Assembly: GCA_902595115.1 (NCBI GenBank) | Contig: CACJOS010000010.1 | Location: 1 to 47,078 of the forward strand | Reading direction: 5' to 3' | Length of the DNA stretch: 47,078 nucleotides | DNA from: an uncultured Pelagibacteraceae bacterium | GTDB taxonomy: Bacteria > Pseudomonadota > Alphaproteobacteria > Pelagibacterales > Pelagibacteraceae | Shown here: in pieces, positions 1-8,697 of the stretch | Layout of the letters: every line of letters starts with the position of its first letter | Numbering within the stretch: position 1 is the stretch's first letter | Position numbers and translations under genes: made by a program | The notes under the pieces: generated by a model | Database searches by the model: none | What the model was told of the DNA's origin: nothing | The model's input: only the letters and a program-made list of their open reading frames with translations

Positions 1-1181
1 ACGCTCATTAATCTTGGATCAAACGTTGAGGGAATAATATAATCTCGTCCATAAGTTGGCCTCTCGCCACCCATTGCTGCTACAACTTCGTCAGGAACCC
101 TCTCTCTAGCAAGAGATGCAATAGCATTTGCGGCAGCTATTTTCATTTCCTCATTTATAGTTCTTGCTCTTACATCAAGTGCACCTCTAAATATATAAGG
201 AAATCCAATCAAGTTATTTACCTGATTTGGATAGTCAGATCTTCCAGTTGCTACAATTGCATCTTTTCTTACTTCTTCAACTTCTTCAGGGGTAATCTCT
301 GGATCAGGATTAGCGCAAGCAAAAATTATAGGATTTTTTGACATACTTTTAACCATTTTTTTTGACAAAATACTTTTAGACGACAACCCCAAAAAAACAT
401 CTGCACCTTCAATAACCTCCTCTAACTTTCTTTTTTTTGTAATAATTGCGTGCTCTGATTTCCATTTATTCAAATTATCCCTGCCTTTATATAAAACGCC
501 TTTGCTATCTAGCATCACAATATTATTGTATGGCACGCCTATTTTTTTAAATAAATTTGTGCAAGCGATAGCAGATGCTCCTGCTCCGTTTACTACTACT
601 TTAATTTTTTTTATAGATTTTTTTGAAATATCAAGTGCATTTAAAAGTGCTGCCGTTGTTATTATTGCAGTGCCATGTTGATCGTCGTGGAAAACAGGAA
701 TATCAAGTATTTTTTTTAATTCTTCTTCAATTATAAAACAATCTGGTGCAGCTATGTCCTCTAAATTTATTCCACCAAAACTACCAGATATACTTTTAAT
801 ACTTTTTGTTATCTCTTCAGGATCAGATGAATCAATTTCTATATCAATTGAATTGATGTCAGCAAAACGTTTAAATAGTACTGCCTTACCCTCCATAACT
901 GGCTTTGAAGCAAGAGATCCAAGATTGCCCATTCCTAAAATAGCTGAGCCATTACTAATTACAGCAACTAAATTTCCTTTACTTGTATAATCATAGGCAG
1001 CGTCTGGATTTTTTGATATTGCTTTTACGGGAGCAGCTACTCCAGGAGAATATGCTAACGCTAAATCTCTCTTTGTTGTCATGGGCTTAGATGAAATTAT
1101 CTCAATCTTGCCAGATTTCTCTTTATGATGAAAATCTAAAGCTTCTTTATCTGAGTAATGTTCAATTTTATTTTTTTTCAT
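1..1181 (-). CDS. maeB: NADP-dependent malic enzyme, 5' part (gene runs off the left edge)
   Basis: Oxidative decarboxylation of malate to pyruvate with NAD(P)+, linking the TCA cycle to pyruvate and NADPH supply in the cytoplasm. Translating the minus strand from the ATG at 1181 gives about 393 codons with no stop. Visible malic-enzyme blocks are LAYSPGVAAP near residue 45, the GNLGSLASKPVMEGKAVLFK stretch near 90-110, FHDDQHGTA near 170, VNGAGASAIA near 200 (NAD(P)-binding) and FDPRL at the window edge. MaeB-type enzymes of Proteobacteria are about 750 residues with a C-terminal phosphotransacetylase-like domain; that half, if present, lies outside the window. The gene is divergent from murJ with only 53 bp between the starts. 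Family assignment is sure; the C-terminal half is not seen. Confidence 0.93.
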   Translation of the reverse strand, partial: MKKNKIEHYSDKEALDFHHKEKSGKIEIISSKPMTTKRDLALAYSPGVAAPVKAISKNPDAAYDYTSKGNLVAVISNGSAILGMGNLGSLASKPVMEGKAVLFKRFADINSIDIEIDSSDPEEITKSIKSISGSFGGINLEDIAAPDCFIIEEELKKILDIPVFHDDQHGTAIITTAALLNALDISKKSIKKIKVVVNGAGASAIACTNLFKKIGVPYNNIVMLDSKGVLYKGRDNLNKWKSEHAIITKKRKLEEVIEGADVFLGLSSKSILSKKMVKSMSKNPIIFACANPDPEITPEEVEEVRKDAIVATGRSDYPNQVNNLIGFPYIFRGALDVRARTINEEMKIAAANAIASLARERVPDEVVAAMGGERPTYGRDYIIPSTFDPRLMS

Positions 1182-1234
1182 TGTTTATTAAATAGATATA
1201 CAAATAGAACTAATTTATAAGATTAATATGATTT

Positions 1235-2764
1235 ATGAATCTGATCAAGTCAACAAGCACATTTAGTTTCTTCGTTCTTATAAGCAGAATATTAGGATAT
1301 TTAAGAGACGTTTTAATTGCAATTTATCTTGGGTCTGGACCAATAGCGGACGCTTTTTTTGTAGCATTTAGAATACCAAATACGTTTAGAAGACTCTTCT
1401 CAGAGGGAACATTTAACTCTGCATTTGTCCCTAGTTATATGAAGGAGTTAAATAGTGGGAAAAAAAGAGCCAAAATATTTGCAGGTAACATTTTTAATTT
1501 TCTAACTTTAGTGATTTTATTTTTTGTTTTAGTTGTTGAAATATTTATGCCTTGGTTTGTCTTTTTAATAGCACCGGGTTTTACAGAAAATTCAGATAAG
1601 TTAGATATGACAATTAATTTAACCAGAATTACTTTCCCCTTTCTTTTATTCGTAAGTTTATCGTCTTTTTTTGGAGCAATTTTAAATTCGCATAATAAAT
1701 TCGCTGCCGCATCAGCGGCACCTATAATTTTAAATATTTTTTTAATAATCACACTTTTTTTTGCAAATTATTTAAAAGATGATTTAGTTATATTTTTATC
1801 ATATGCTGTTACTATCTCTGGGTTAGTACAATTGCTTTTTTTAATATTCTATACAAGAAAAATTTATTTTCCTGATGTGTCTTTCAAAATTAATTACAAT
1901 AGTAAACTTAAATTTTTTTTTAGAAAATTAATTCCAAGTATTTTTTCTTCTGGAGTTACACAAATAAATATTTTAGTGGGTACAATAATAGCCTCTTTCC
2001 AAGCTAGTGCTGTTTCCTATTTATATTATGCTGACAGGATCTACCAAATAAATTTAGCTATTGCTGGTATAGCAATTGGTACGGTATTACTCCCAAACTT
2101 GAGTAAATATGTTGAGAGGAAAAATGAAAAAAAAATAAAATTCATTCAAAACAAATCCTTGGAACTATGTCTCTTTTTAAGCATACCAGCAACCTTAGCA
2201 TTGTTGATATCATCAGAGGAAATCACATCTGCATTATTTGGATATGGTTCATTTAATCAAGCAAGTGTTAAAAATTCTGCTTACGCGCTATATTTCTTTT
2301 CATTTGGTTTGCCAGCATTTGCTTTAATCAAAGTATTTTCAAGTTATATTTTTGCTCGGCAAAATACGAAAACACCGTTTATTTTTTCAATTTATTCAGT
2401 AGTAATTAATATTTCCTTAAGCCTATATTATTTTGATGATCTTGGATTTATAATTATACCAATTGCTACAACTATATCTTCATGGGTAAATGCCCTTATG
2501 TTATTTATATTTATAACTAAAAAAAAATATTTTGAATTCGAAAACTATTTTATTTTTTCGATTTTTAAAATTTTTTCAAATTCAATAATTTCTGCTTTAA
2601 TTTTTTATCAAATGATCAATTTTTTTAACGATTTTCTTGTATACGAAAGTCAATACAAATTAGTTACCATAATCTTACTAGTTATAATAACGTTTATTTC
2701 ATACATACTTCTTTCAATAATTACTAAGGCTTTTAAAATATCTGATATTACTTTAAGGTATTAA
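1235..2764 (+). CDS. murJ: Lipid II flippase MurJ (MviN family)
   Basis: Flips undecaprenyl-linked peptidoglycan precursor (lipid II) across the inner membrane. The 509-residue product is very hydrophobic, with about 14 membrane segments as in the family, and opens with the typical MurJ N-terminus: STFSFFVLISRILGYLRD, then ADAFFVAFRIPNTFRRLFSEG around residues 38-60, and FVPSY near 65. The length matches the family. An ATG at 1228 is out of frame, so 1235 is the start; no clear Shine-Dalgarno sequence precedes it. trpS begins 6 bp after the stop, so the two are probably co-transcribed. Function is known for the family. Confidence 0.95.
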   Translation: MNLIKSTSTFSFFVLISRILGYLRDVLIAIYLGSGPIADAFFVAFRIPNTFRRLFSEGTFNSAFVPSYMKELNSGKKRAKIFAGNIFNFLTLVILFFVLVVEIFMPWFVFLIAPGFTENSDKLDMTINLTRITFPFLLFVSLSSFFGAILNSHNKFAAASAAPIILNIFLIITLFFANYLKDDLVIFLSYAVTISGLVQLLFLIFYTRKIYFPDVSFKINYNSKLKFFFRKLIPSIFSSGVTQINILVGTIIASFQASAVSYLYYADRIYQINLAIAGIAIGTVLLPNLSKYVERKNEKKIKFIQNKSLELCLFLSIPATLALLISSEEITSALFGYGSFNQASVKNSAYALYFFSFGLPAFALIKVFSSYIFARQNTKTPFIFSIYSVVINISLSLYYFDDLGFIIIPIATTISSWVNALMLFIFITKKKYFEFENYFIFSIFKIFSNSIISALIFYQMINFFNDFLVYESQYKLVTIILLVIITFISYILLSIITKAFKISDITLRY

Positions 2765-2770
2765 AATATA

Positions 2771-3772
2771 ATGAGTAAAAAAATTTTTTCTGGAGTTCAG
2801 CCCACAGGAAATTTGCATTTAGGTAATTATCTTGGTGCAATAAAAAACTTTGTTGATCTTCAAAAAGATAAAGATAATTCATGTATTTATTGTGTGGTGG
2901 ATTTACATGCAATTACTGTTAAACAGGATCCTAAGATATTAAAAAAAAATATAAGAGAAACAACTGCCTCCTTTTTAGCTAGCGGACTAAATTCAAGTAA
3001 AAGTATTATATTTAATCAATCCAAGGTCCCATCGCATGCAGAGGGATCTTGGTTATTGAGTTGTGTAGCAAGAATGGGTTGGTTAAACAGAATGACACAA
3101 TTTAAAGAAAAGGCGGGACATGATAAAGAGAAAGCAAGTGTTGGACTTTATATTTATCCAGTGTTGATGGCGGCCGACATTTTATTATATGATGCAACTC
3201 ACGTACCAGTTGGAGAAGATCAAAAACAACATCTAGAACTTACAAGAGACATAGCACAAAAATTTAATACAGATTTTAATTGCTCCGACTTTTTAAAAAT
3301 CCCAGAACCACTAATACAAAAAGATTTTTCAAGAATAATGAGTTTAAGAGACGGGACAAAAAAAATGAGTAAATCGGATCCATCGGATCAGAGCAGAATT
3401 AATATAACAGACACAAAAGACCAGATTGTGAATAAAATTAGAAAAGCCAAAACTGATAGCAAACCTCTTTCAGAGAATGTCAGTGACCTTGAAGGTAGGC
3501 CTGAGTTAAAAAATTTGCTTGGTATATTCTCAAGTTTACAAAATCAAGACTTAGACGTATCCACTAAAGAGTTTGCTGGAAAAAATTTTTCAGAGCTAAA
3601 AGAAAAACTAGCAGAAGTTCTAGTTGAAAAAATTCATCCAATATCTAATGAGATAAATAAATTGTTAAAAGATTATAAATATATTGATAAAATTTTGTTG
3701 GAAGGGTCAATAAAAGCTGAAAAAATTTCAAAAAAAAAAGTGAGTGAAATCAAAACAAAAATAGGATTTTAA
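2771..3772 (+). CDS. trpS: Tryptophanyl-tRNA synthetase
   Basis: Class I aminoacyl-tRNA synthetase that charges tRNA-Trp with tryptophan in the cytoplasm. The 333-residue length is normal for bacterial TrpS. The HIGH-type signature appears as PTGNLHLGN (residues 11-19) and the KMSKS loop is exact at residues 198-202. Further TrpS-typical stretches are MTQFKEKA near 108-115 and [13 protein letters not shown] near 148-160. It sits 6 bp behind murJ, so it is likely expressed from the same transcript; murJ-trpS-nfu is an arrangement familiar from alphaproteobacteria. Confidence 0.97.
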   Translation: MSKKIFSGVQPTGNLHLGNYLGAIKNFVDLQKDKDNSCIYCVVDLHAITVKQDPKILKKNIRETTASFLASGLNSSKSIIFNQSKVPSHAEGSWLLSCVARMGWLNRMTQFKEKAGHDKEKASVGLYIYPVLMAADILLYDATHVPVGEDQKQHLELTRDIAQKFNTDFNCSDFLKIPEPLIQKDFSRIMSLRDGTKKMSKSDPSDQSRINITDTKDQIVNKIRKAKTDSKPLSENVSDLEGRPELKNLLGIFSSLQNQDLDVSTKEFAGKNFSELKEKLAEVLVEKIHPISNEINKLLKDYKYIDKILLEGSIKAEKISKKKVSEIKTKIGF

Positions 3773-3802
3773 AAAAGTACTTCAAATTTAAGTATTAATT
3801 AC

Positions 3803-3814
3803 TATATATATAAT
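3803..3814 (+). promoter_or_regulatory. Candidate -10 region directly at the nfu start codon
   Basis: The 12 bases before the ATG at 3815 form an alternating TA stretch containing TATATA and TATAAT. No purine-rich ribosome-binding sequence lies between this and the ATG. If TATATA (3803-3808) is the -10 element, transcription would begin at or next to the start codon, giving a leaderless mRNA. The base composition is so AT-rich that chance occurrence cannot be excluded. Confidence 0.35.
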
Positions 3815-4363
3815 ATGTTTGTACAAACACAAAAAACACCAAATCCAGATTCACTAAAATTTTTGCCAGGCAGGAAAGTTTCAAATGCTGGTTCTTTTGA
3901 AGTTTCAAAAAAAGATAATTTTAACAATGTACTTGTGAAAAACATTTTATCAATTAATGGTGTTGAAAGTATATTTTTGGGATCTGATTTTGTCTCAATA
4001 AATAAAAATAAGGATATAGATTGGGAGGATATTAAACATATTGCTATATCTTTTATAAACGAATTTTATGAGGATGGTAATGAGTATATAATTAATCATT
4101 CTAAAAATAAGAACGAAGATGAAAATCTTGATGAAATCGAAAAAAAAATAATACATGTTCTCGAAACCAAAGTTAAACCAGCAGTTGCTAATGATGGAGG
4201 TGACATTAAATTTCTAGAATTTAAAAATGGTATTGTAAAAGTCAAACTACAAGGAAGTTGTTCAGGATGTCCAAGTGCCACAATTACTTTAAAACAAGGA
4301 GTTCAAAATCTGCTTAAACATTATGTTCCCGAGGTAAACCAAGTAGAAGCTGAAATGAATTAA
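3815..4363 (+). CDS. NifU-family Fe-S cluster carrier (Nfu type, with Nfu N-terminal domain)
   Basis: Carries and delivers Fe-S clusters to apo-proteins. The product has two domains: an Nfu/NifU N-terminal scaffold domain (about residues 1-85, opening FVQTQKTPNPDSLKFLPG, as in mitochondrial and alphaproteobacterial Nfu proteins) and a C-terminal NifU-like domain (about 108-178) with the cluster-ligand motif CSGC, cysteines 149 and 152, inside GSCSGCPSA. The 182-residue length fits the alphaproteobacterial family. The gene follows trpS after 42 bp and may have its own promoter. The ligands suggest a cluster shared across a dimer, as known for Nfu proteins; which clients it serves cannot be read from the sequence. 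Confidence 0.93.
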   Translation: MFVQTQKTPNPDSLKFLPGRKVSNAGSFEVSKKDNFNNVLVKNILSINGVESIFLGSDFVSINKNKDIDWEDIKHIAISFINEFYEDGNEYIINHSKNKNEDENLDEIEKKIIHVLETKVKPAVANDGGDIKFLEFKNGIVKVKLQGSCSGCPSATITLKQGVQNLLKHYVPEVNQVEAEMN

Positions 4364-4372
4364 TAGTTGAAA

Positions 4373-5503
4373 ATGTTAAAAAAGAAAAAAATTAATATTA
4401 CGAAAATTAAAAAAATTCTTGTTGAAAAAGGTTTTACGATTAAAAAAAAAAATAATTTTATTTTTTCTAATGATCTAAAAAGTTTTTATTACACAACTTT
4501 ATGTAGTTTTGGGCTAATACTAATTTTCTCCTTAATTCCGCTTTCGGTTAATATAAAAGAGGATATAAAAGTAGGTAAGTCAACTATCGATAATAATTCA
4601 AATATAAATTTTCAAAAAGTTCTGGAAGGAAAGTCAATAAATAAAGATAATATAGATGAAGGTTTAGACATTAAAAATTTATTTCAAGATATTTTCTCCC
4701 TAGATGAAGTTCCCACAGATACTGTTAGACTTAGTGCGGAAACCATTAATCAACTTTTTAAAGATACTAATTACACCTTAGAATCTGTAAGGAAAACAAA
4801 AATTGTGAAGCCAATAAGGCTTTCTTTACTTCCTACTGAAATAAAAAAGATTGAGAATACAAAAAAGAAAAAGAACTTATTTATTCAAATAATTCTCCCC
4901 CTAATTTTAGAAGAAAACAATCGGATCAAATTAGATAGAAAAAAACTTTTTACAATTTTAAATAAAAATATGAATTCAGACTCAGAAAAAAAATGGTTAA
5001 AGTCAAAATTTCAGCAATATGGAGTAATTAATAATGATTTATCAACACTTAAAGTAAGAATGGATATAGTTCCTGTATCACTTGCAATTGCCCAAGCAGC
5101 AAAAGAAACTGGCTGGGGAACGTCTAGATTTGCTATAGAGGGCAACGCACTTTTTGGACAGTGGACATGGTCGGGGGAAGGCATCAAACCTGCTGGTGTT
5201 GATCCTGAAGATTCAAACCATAAAGTTATGAAATTTAAAGTATTAAAGGCTTCTGTTAGAGCCTATCAAAGAAATTTAAATACACACGGAAGCTACAGAC
5301 AATTTAGATCTGCAAGAGCTAATATGAGAGATAACGACGATGATCTAGATAGTTTACTCCTAGCTGATTACTTAGACAAATATGCAGCCACAGGCAAAGA
5401 ATATACAAAAATAATTAAACAAATAATTAAACAAAATAATCTGCAAGATTTTGACAAGGTAAAATTATTACCTTCAAGTATAAAACTAAAAAATATTATT
5501 TAA
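4373..5503 (+). CDS. Bax-like glucosaminidase-domain protein, membrane anchored
   Basis: Predicted peptidoglycan hydrolase (N-acetylglucosaminidase fold, Bax/FlgJ-like). A TTG at 4367 would add two residues; the ATG at 4373 is preferred. There is a lysine-rich N-terminus, one membrane segment at about residues 43-62 (numbered from the TTG), a poorly conserved linker, and a glucosaminidase domain at about 230-355. Catalytic-type signature: SLAIAQAAKETGWGTSRF, with Glu247 as probable general acid, followed by EGNALFGQWTW, typical of Bax. The N-terminal anchor would place the domain in the periplasm. It starts right behind the nfu stop and converges on the deacetylase, with 4 bp of 3' overlap. 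Substrate specificity is inferred from the family only. Confidence 0.85.
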   Translation: MLKKKKINITKIKKILVEKGFTIKKKNNFIFSNDLKSFYYTTLCSFGLILIFSLIPLSVNIKEDIKVGKSTIDNNSNINFQKVLEGKSINKDNIDEGLDIKNLFQDIFSLDEVPTDTVRLSAETINQLFKDTNYTLESVRKTKIVKPIRLSLLPTEIKKIENTKKKKNLFIQIILPLILEENNRIKLDRKKLFTILNKNMNSDSEKKWLKSKFQQYGVINNDLSTLKVRMDIVPVSLAIAQAAKETGWGTSRFAIEGNALFGQWTWSGEGIKPAGVDPEDSNHKVMKFKVLKASVRAYQRNLNTHGSYRQFRSARANMRDNDDDLDSLLLADYLDKYAATGKEYTKIIKQIIKQNNLQDFDKVKLLPSSIKLKNII

Positions 5504-6558
5504 TCTAATTTAACAGAAAATTGTAACCCAAACCATCTCCAACCATCTGTATCGTTAAGAGAGCAATTTATTCTTCCTCTTCTAAATTTGAATTTATCTG
5601 AAAAATTTACAATTAATTTCCTATTATTAAATTTAATATCTGTTTTTTTCCAACCATCACCTTCATCTGAAAAACAATTTATATTTTTTAAATTTTTTTG
5701 ATTTTCAAAAAATTCGATTTGTAATTTAGGTGGATTATTATTTGTTATGTATTTATTCTCGGGTATTACTTTCTTATATTCTAAAGGCAATAAATCGATA
5801 TTAAATTCAAATCTCTTTAAATCCCCGTATTTTTCATTAATTGGAAATCTTGGTAACTCATACGGATTTTTATTAACATCAATAACACCTGAGTGTTGAC
5901 CAAAACCATATTTAAAAAATTTTTTAATAAATGATGTATGTTCAAGACTAAATTCTCCAAATGGATATGAAAAAAAAATTGGATTATATCCTAAATTTTT
6001 TTTAAAAATCTCAATAGACTTTAAAATATCATTTTGAAACTTATCGTAGTTGATATCTAGTAAATACTCATGTGAGTGAGAATGATTTCCTATAAACGCA
6101 AAACTTTCACTTTCAATTTCCTTTATTTGACTCCAATTCATGTACCCATTCTTTCCGACGGCTTCAGTAGAAATAAACAATATAAATGGAATTTTGTTTT
6201 CTTTTAGATACGGCCAAGCATGTTCATAAAAAGATTTAAATCCATCATCAATTGTAATTAATACCTTTTTAGTTGTTTTAACTTCTGAGAAATTTTTATC
6301 AAAATCATTAGGGTCTAAAAAATTGTATTTTTTTCTCTTTACAATTTCCATATGTTTTTTGAACACTTCCATTCTTATATTAGTTGATGGGTATTTATTT
6401 TCATTAAATCTGTGGTACATAATTGAGAGTATACCTTTGTCATTGGCATAAGATTTAATTTTATTTTCATCAGATTTTACATTAAGAGTAAGCAAGATAA
6501 ATATTATGAAAATATTAATAATAGATGCAACTGGAAAAAAAATTCTTTTAGGTCTCAT
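5500..6558 (-). CDS. Polysaccharide deacetylase family protein, secreted or membrane anchored
   Basis: Predicted carbohydrate esterase family 4 (NodB-like) deacetylase acting outside the cytoplasmic membrane. An N-terminal hydrophobic stretch (residues 9-26) looks like an uncleaved or cleaved signal. The NodB domain spans about 40-250 with the motif TIDDGF (Asp104-Asp105) and the metal-binding H-x3-H motif at His159 and His163 in NHSHSH. Residues 270-352 form an extra C-terminal region with two Cys and Trp/Gly-rich blocks, not recognised. No alternative in-frame ATG exists before the NodB domain, so the ATG at 6558 is used, although it makes the 5' end overlap the divergent tsaB by 53 bp. Substrate unknown; capsular or cell-wall glycan is possible. 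Confidence 0.85.
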   Translation of the reverse strand: MRPKRIFFPVASIINIFIIFILLTLNVKSDENKIKSYANDKGILSIMYHRFNENKYPSTNIRMEVFKKHMEIVKRKKYNFLDPNDFDKNFSEVKTTKKVLITIDDGFKSFYEHAWPYLKENKIPFILFISTEAVGKNGYMNWSQIKEIESESFAFIGNHSHSHEYLLDINYDKFQNDILKSIEIFKKNLGYNPIFFSYPFGEFSLEHTSFIKKFFKYGFGQHSGVIDVNKNPYELPRFPINEKYGDLKRFEFNIDLLPLEYKKVIPENKYITNNNPPKLQIEFFENQKNLKNINCFSDEGDGWKKTDIKFNNRKLIVNFSDKFKFRRGRINCSLNDTDGWRWFGLQFSVKLD

Positions 6559-6916
6559 TCTTAATAAAAATATTTATACAGGTACTTACATAAATAGTAA
6601 AAAGAATTATGATAAATTGATAATTTTGGTTAATAAATTCATATTAAAACATAAAACTAATTTAGATAAAATAAAAAGAATATATGTTAATAGAGGGCCT
6701 GGTAGTTATGCAGGTTTAAGAAATTCAGTTTCAATTGTTAAGGCTATACATCTATCAAAAAAAATTGACTATTACTCGTATAGTTATTCTGACTTTAGAC
6801 AAAAAGAAAATAATGTAGATCGAACAAATAATCATAAAAACCTAAGAGAATTGCCTAATTTGTGTGATAAATTTAACATTAAAAAAAATTTGATTAATCC
6901 TATTTATTTAAGTTAA
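6506..6916 (+). CDS. tsaB: Shortened TsaB-like tRNA t6A biosynthesis protein
   Basis: TsaB is the non-catalytic partner of TsaD in making N6-threonylcarbamoyladenosine at position 37 of ANN-decoding tRNAs. This product is only 136 residues against about 200-230 in typical TsaB. The N-terminal lobe is kept: ILIIDATG at residues 3-10 and the family signature GPGSYAGLRNSVSIVKAI around 66-83. After about residue 95 most of the second lobe is missing, yet the C-terminus ends in NPIYLS, resembling the PxYLR end of full TsaB, so the gene seems internally reduced, not cut off. It starts inside the 5' end of the divergent deacetylase gene and is followed 9 bp later by fur. Assignment is good; activity of such a short form is inference. 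Confidence 0.78.
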   Translation: MKILIIDATGKKILLGLILNKNIYTGTYINSKKNYDKLIILVNKFILKHKTNLDKIKRIYVNRGPGSYAGLRNSVSIVKAIHLSKKIDYYSYSYSDFRQKENNVDRTNNHKNLRELPNLCDKFNIKKNLINPIYLS

Positions 6917-6925
6917 AATATACTT

Positions 6926-7351
6926 ATGTCAGATAGTATTGAGCAAAAATGTTTAGCAAAAGGTGTAAAACTCACTGATCAGAGAAAAACAATTGCAAGA
7001 GTAGTATCTGAGTCTAAAAAAAATTATGGGGAATCTGATCATCCTGATGTCGATGAGCTATATAAAAGAGTACAAAAAATAGATCCAAAAATAAGTATTG
7101 CAACAGTTTATCGTACAGTGAAATTATTTGAAGAAACTGGAATATTAACCAAACATGATTTTAAGGGTGGTAAAGCTAGATATGAGGAATTGAGAGAAAG
7201 TCATCATGATCATCTAATTGATGTAAAAACAGGCGATATTATAGAATTTGTTGATGACGAAATAGAACTACTTCAAAAAAAGGTAGCAGAAAAATACGGT
7301 TATGAGCTTGTTGATCATAAGCTTGAACTATATGGAGTCAAAAAAAAATAA
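6926..7351 (+). CDS. fur: Fur-family metalloregulator (Fur/Mur type)
   Basis: DNA-binding repressor that senses iron or manganese. The 141-residue product has the Fur winged-helix domain (about 1-85; recognition region SIATVYRTVKLFEETGIL) and a C-terminal dimerisation/metal domain with ESHHDHLIDVKTGDIIEF and a late HKLELYGVKK end. Histidines of the regulatory site are present; the paired cysteines of the structural zinc site seen in gammaproteobacterial Fur are absent, as is common in alphaproteobacterial Fur/Mur. It lies in a tight run tsaB-fur-miaB-ybeZ-ybeY-lnt, so it may be co-expressed. Whether iron or manganese is the co-repressor cannot be decided here. A second Fur-family gene, irr, lies at 24.8 kb. 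Confidence 0.92.
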   Translation: MSDSIEQKCLAKGVKLTDQRKTIARVVSESKKNYGESDHPDVDELYKRVQKIDPKISIATVYRTVKLFEETGILTKHDFKGGKARYEELRESHHDHLIDVKTGDIIEFVDDEIELLQKKVAEKYGYELVDHKLELYGVKKK

Positions 7352-7354
7352 TTA

Positions 7355-8695
7355 ATGTCAAAAAAAGTTTTTGTTAAAACATTTGGCTGTCAGATGAATG
7401 TTTATGATTCTGATAAAATAATTGATGCACTTAAAATAATTGGATATGAAAAGTCAGAAAATTTGGATTCAGCAGATTGTTTTGTTTTAAATACATGCCA
7501 TATTAGAGATAAAGCAAAAGAGAAAGTTTATCACGAGATAGGACGAGTTAGAGAAACATTTATAAATAAAAAAAAACCACTAGTTATTGTTACAGGATGT
7601 GTGGCACAGGCCGAAAATACTGAAATGTTAAAGCGAGAGCCTTATATAGATCTGGTTATTGGACCACAATCTTACCACAAGCTTAACGAAACCATCTTAA
7701 AATTTGAAAGAAATAAATTGAAAAATGAAATTACTGACTTCGATACTATAGAAAAATTTAATTACTTAAGTAAAATATATAATAAGAAAAGTAAAGTTTC
7801 ATCTTTCTTAACCATTCAAGAGGGATGTGATAAATTTTGTCATTTTTGTGTTGTGCCCTACACAAGAGGACCAGAATACTCAAGACCATTTACTCAAATA
7901 ATAGATGAAGCAAAAATAATGGTTCAAAATGGATCTAAAGAAATTATTTTGCTAGGACAAAACGTAAATGCATATAATTATAATGAAGCAAATAAAGAAT
8001 TCAGACTTTCAGACTTAATTATTGCCCTCGAGAAAATAAATGGCATTGAAAGAATAAGATATACTACTTCTCATCCAAGGGATATGACCAAAGATTTATT
8101 AGAATGTTACAAACACTCAAAAAAACTCATGCCATTAGTACATTTACCAATTCAGTCAGGTTCTAATAAAATATTAAAATTAATGAACAGAAAACATAAA
8201 GTAGAAGAATATATTTTGACATTTGACTATTTGAAGGAAATTAATAATAAAATTGAATTTTCAAGCGATTTTATTATTGGATATCCTGGAGAAGAGGAGG
8301 AGGATTTTGAAAATACAATTAAATTAATTGATATGATTAAATTCATAAATTCATTTTCTTTTATTTTTAGTTCAAGACCAGGCACAATAGCATCAAAAAT
8401 AAAGCCAATTGATGAGAAGATTTCTAAAAAAAGACTTAAAATAATTCAAGAAAAACTATTTGGATATCAAAAATTAAAAAACAAATCATTCGAGGATAAA
8501 TACATAGATGTTTTGGTAGAAAATGAAATTAAGGGTCAAAATAAATTATTTGGAAGAAATGTATATATGAATTCAGTTATTTTTGAGGGAAGCAAGAGTT
8601 TAATCGGAAAAATTGTTAAGGTTAAAGTAACAAAAACTAACCAAAATACTCTGATTGGTGAACTAAATGAAAAAAATAAATTTAAGGCAGCATAA
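7355..8695 (+). CDS. miaB: tRNA-2-methylthio-N6-dimethylallyladenosine synthase MiaB
   Basis: Radical-SAM methylthiotransferase that converts i6A37 to ms2i6A37 in tRNAs reading UNN codons. All hallmark cysteines are visible: Cys12, Cys48 and Cys82 of the N-terminal UPF0004 domain (FGCQMN, NTCHIR, TGCVAQ) and the radical-SAM triad C158-x3-C162-x2-C165 in EGCDKFCHFC. A C-terminal TRAM domain (about 375-440) binds tRNA. The 446-residue length is typical. It starts 3 bp after fur and ybeZ begins 2 bp after it; the order miaB-ybeZ-ybeY-lnt is a classical proteobacterial cluster. Confidence 0.97.
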   Translation: MSKKVFVKTFGCQMNVYDSDKIIDALKIIGYEKSENLDSADCFVLNTCHIRDKAKEKVYHEIGRVRETFINKKKPLVIVTGCVAQAENTEMLKREPYIDLVIGPQSYHKLNETILKFERNKLKNEITDFDTIEKFNYLSKIYNKKSKVSSFLTIQEGCDKFCHFCVVPYTRGPEYSRPFTQIIDEAKIMVQNGSKEIILLGQNVNAYNYNEANKEFRLSDLIIALEKINGIERIRYTTSHPRDMTKDLLECYKHSKKLMPLVHLPIQSGSNKILKLMNRKHKVEEYILTFDYLKEINNKIEFSSDFIIGYPGEEEEDFENTIKLIDMIKFINSFSFIFSSRPGTIASKIKPIDEKISKKRLKIIQEKLFGYQKLKNKSFEDKYIDVLVENEIKGQNKLFGRNVYMNSVIFEGSKSLIGKIVKVKVTKTNQNTLIGELNEKNKFKAA

Positions 8696-8697
8696 AT

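Noticed and set aside
754..990. Plus-strand frame inside maeB
   Set aside because: It is a shadow of the malic enzyme gene on the other strand.
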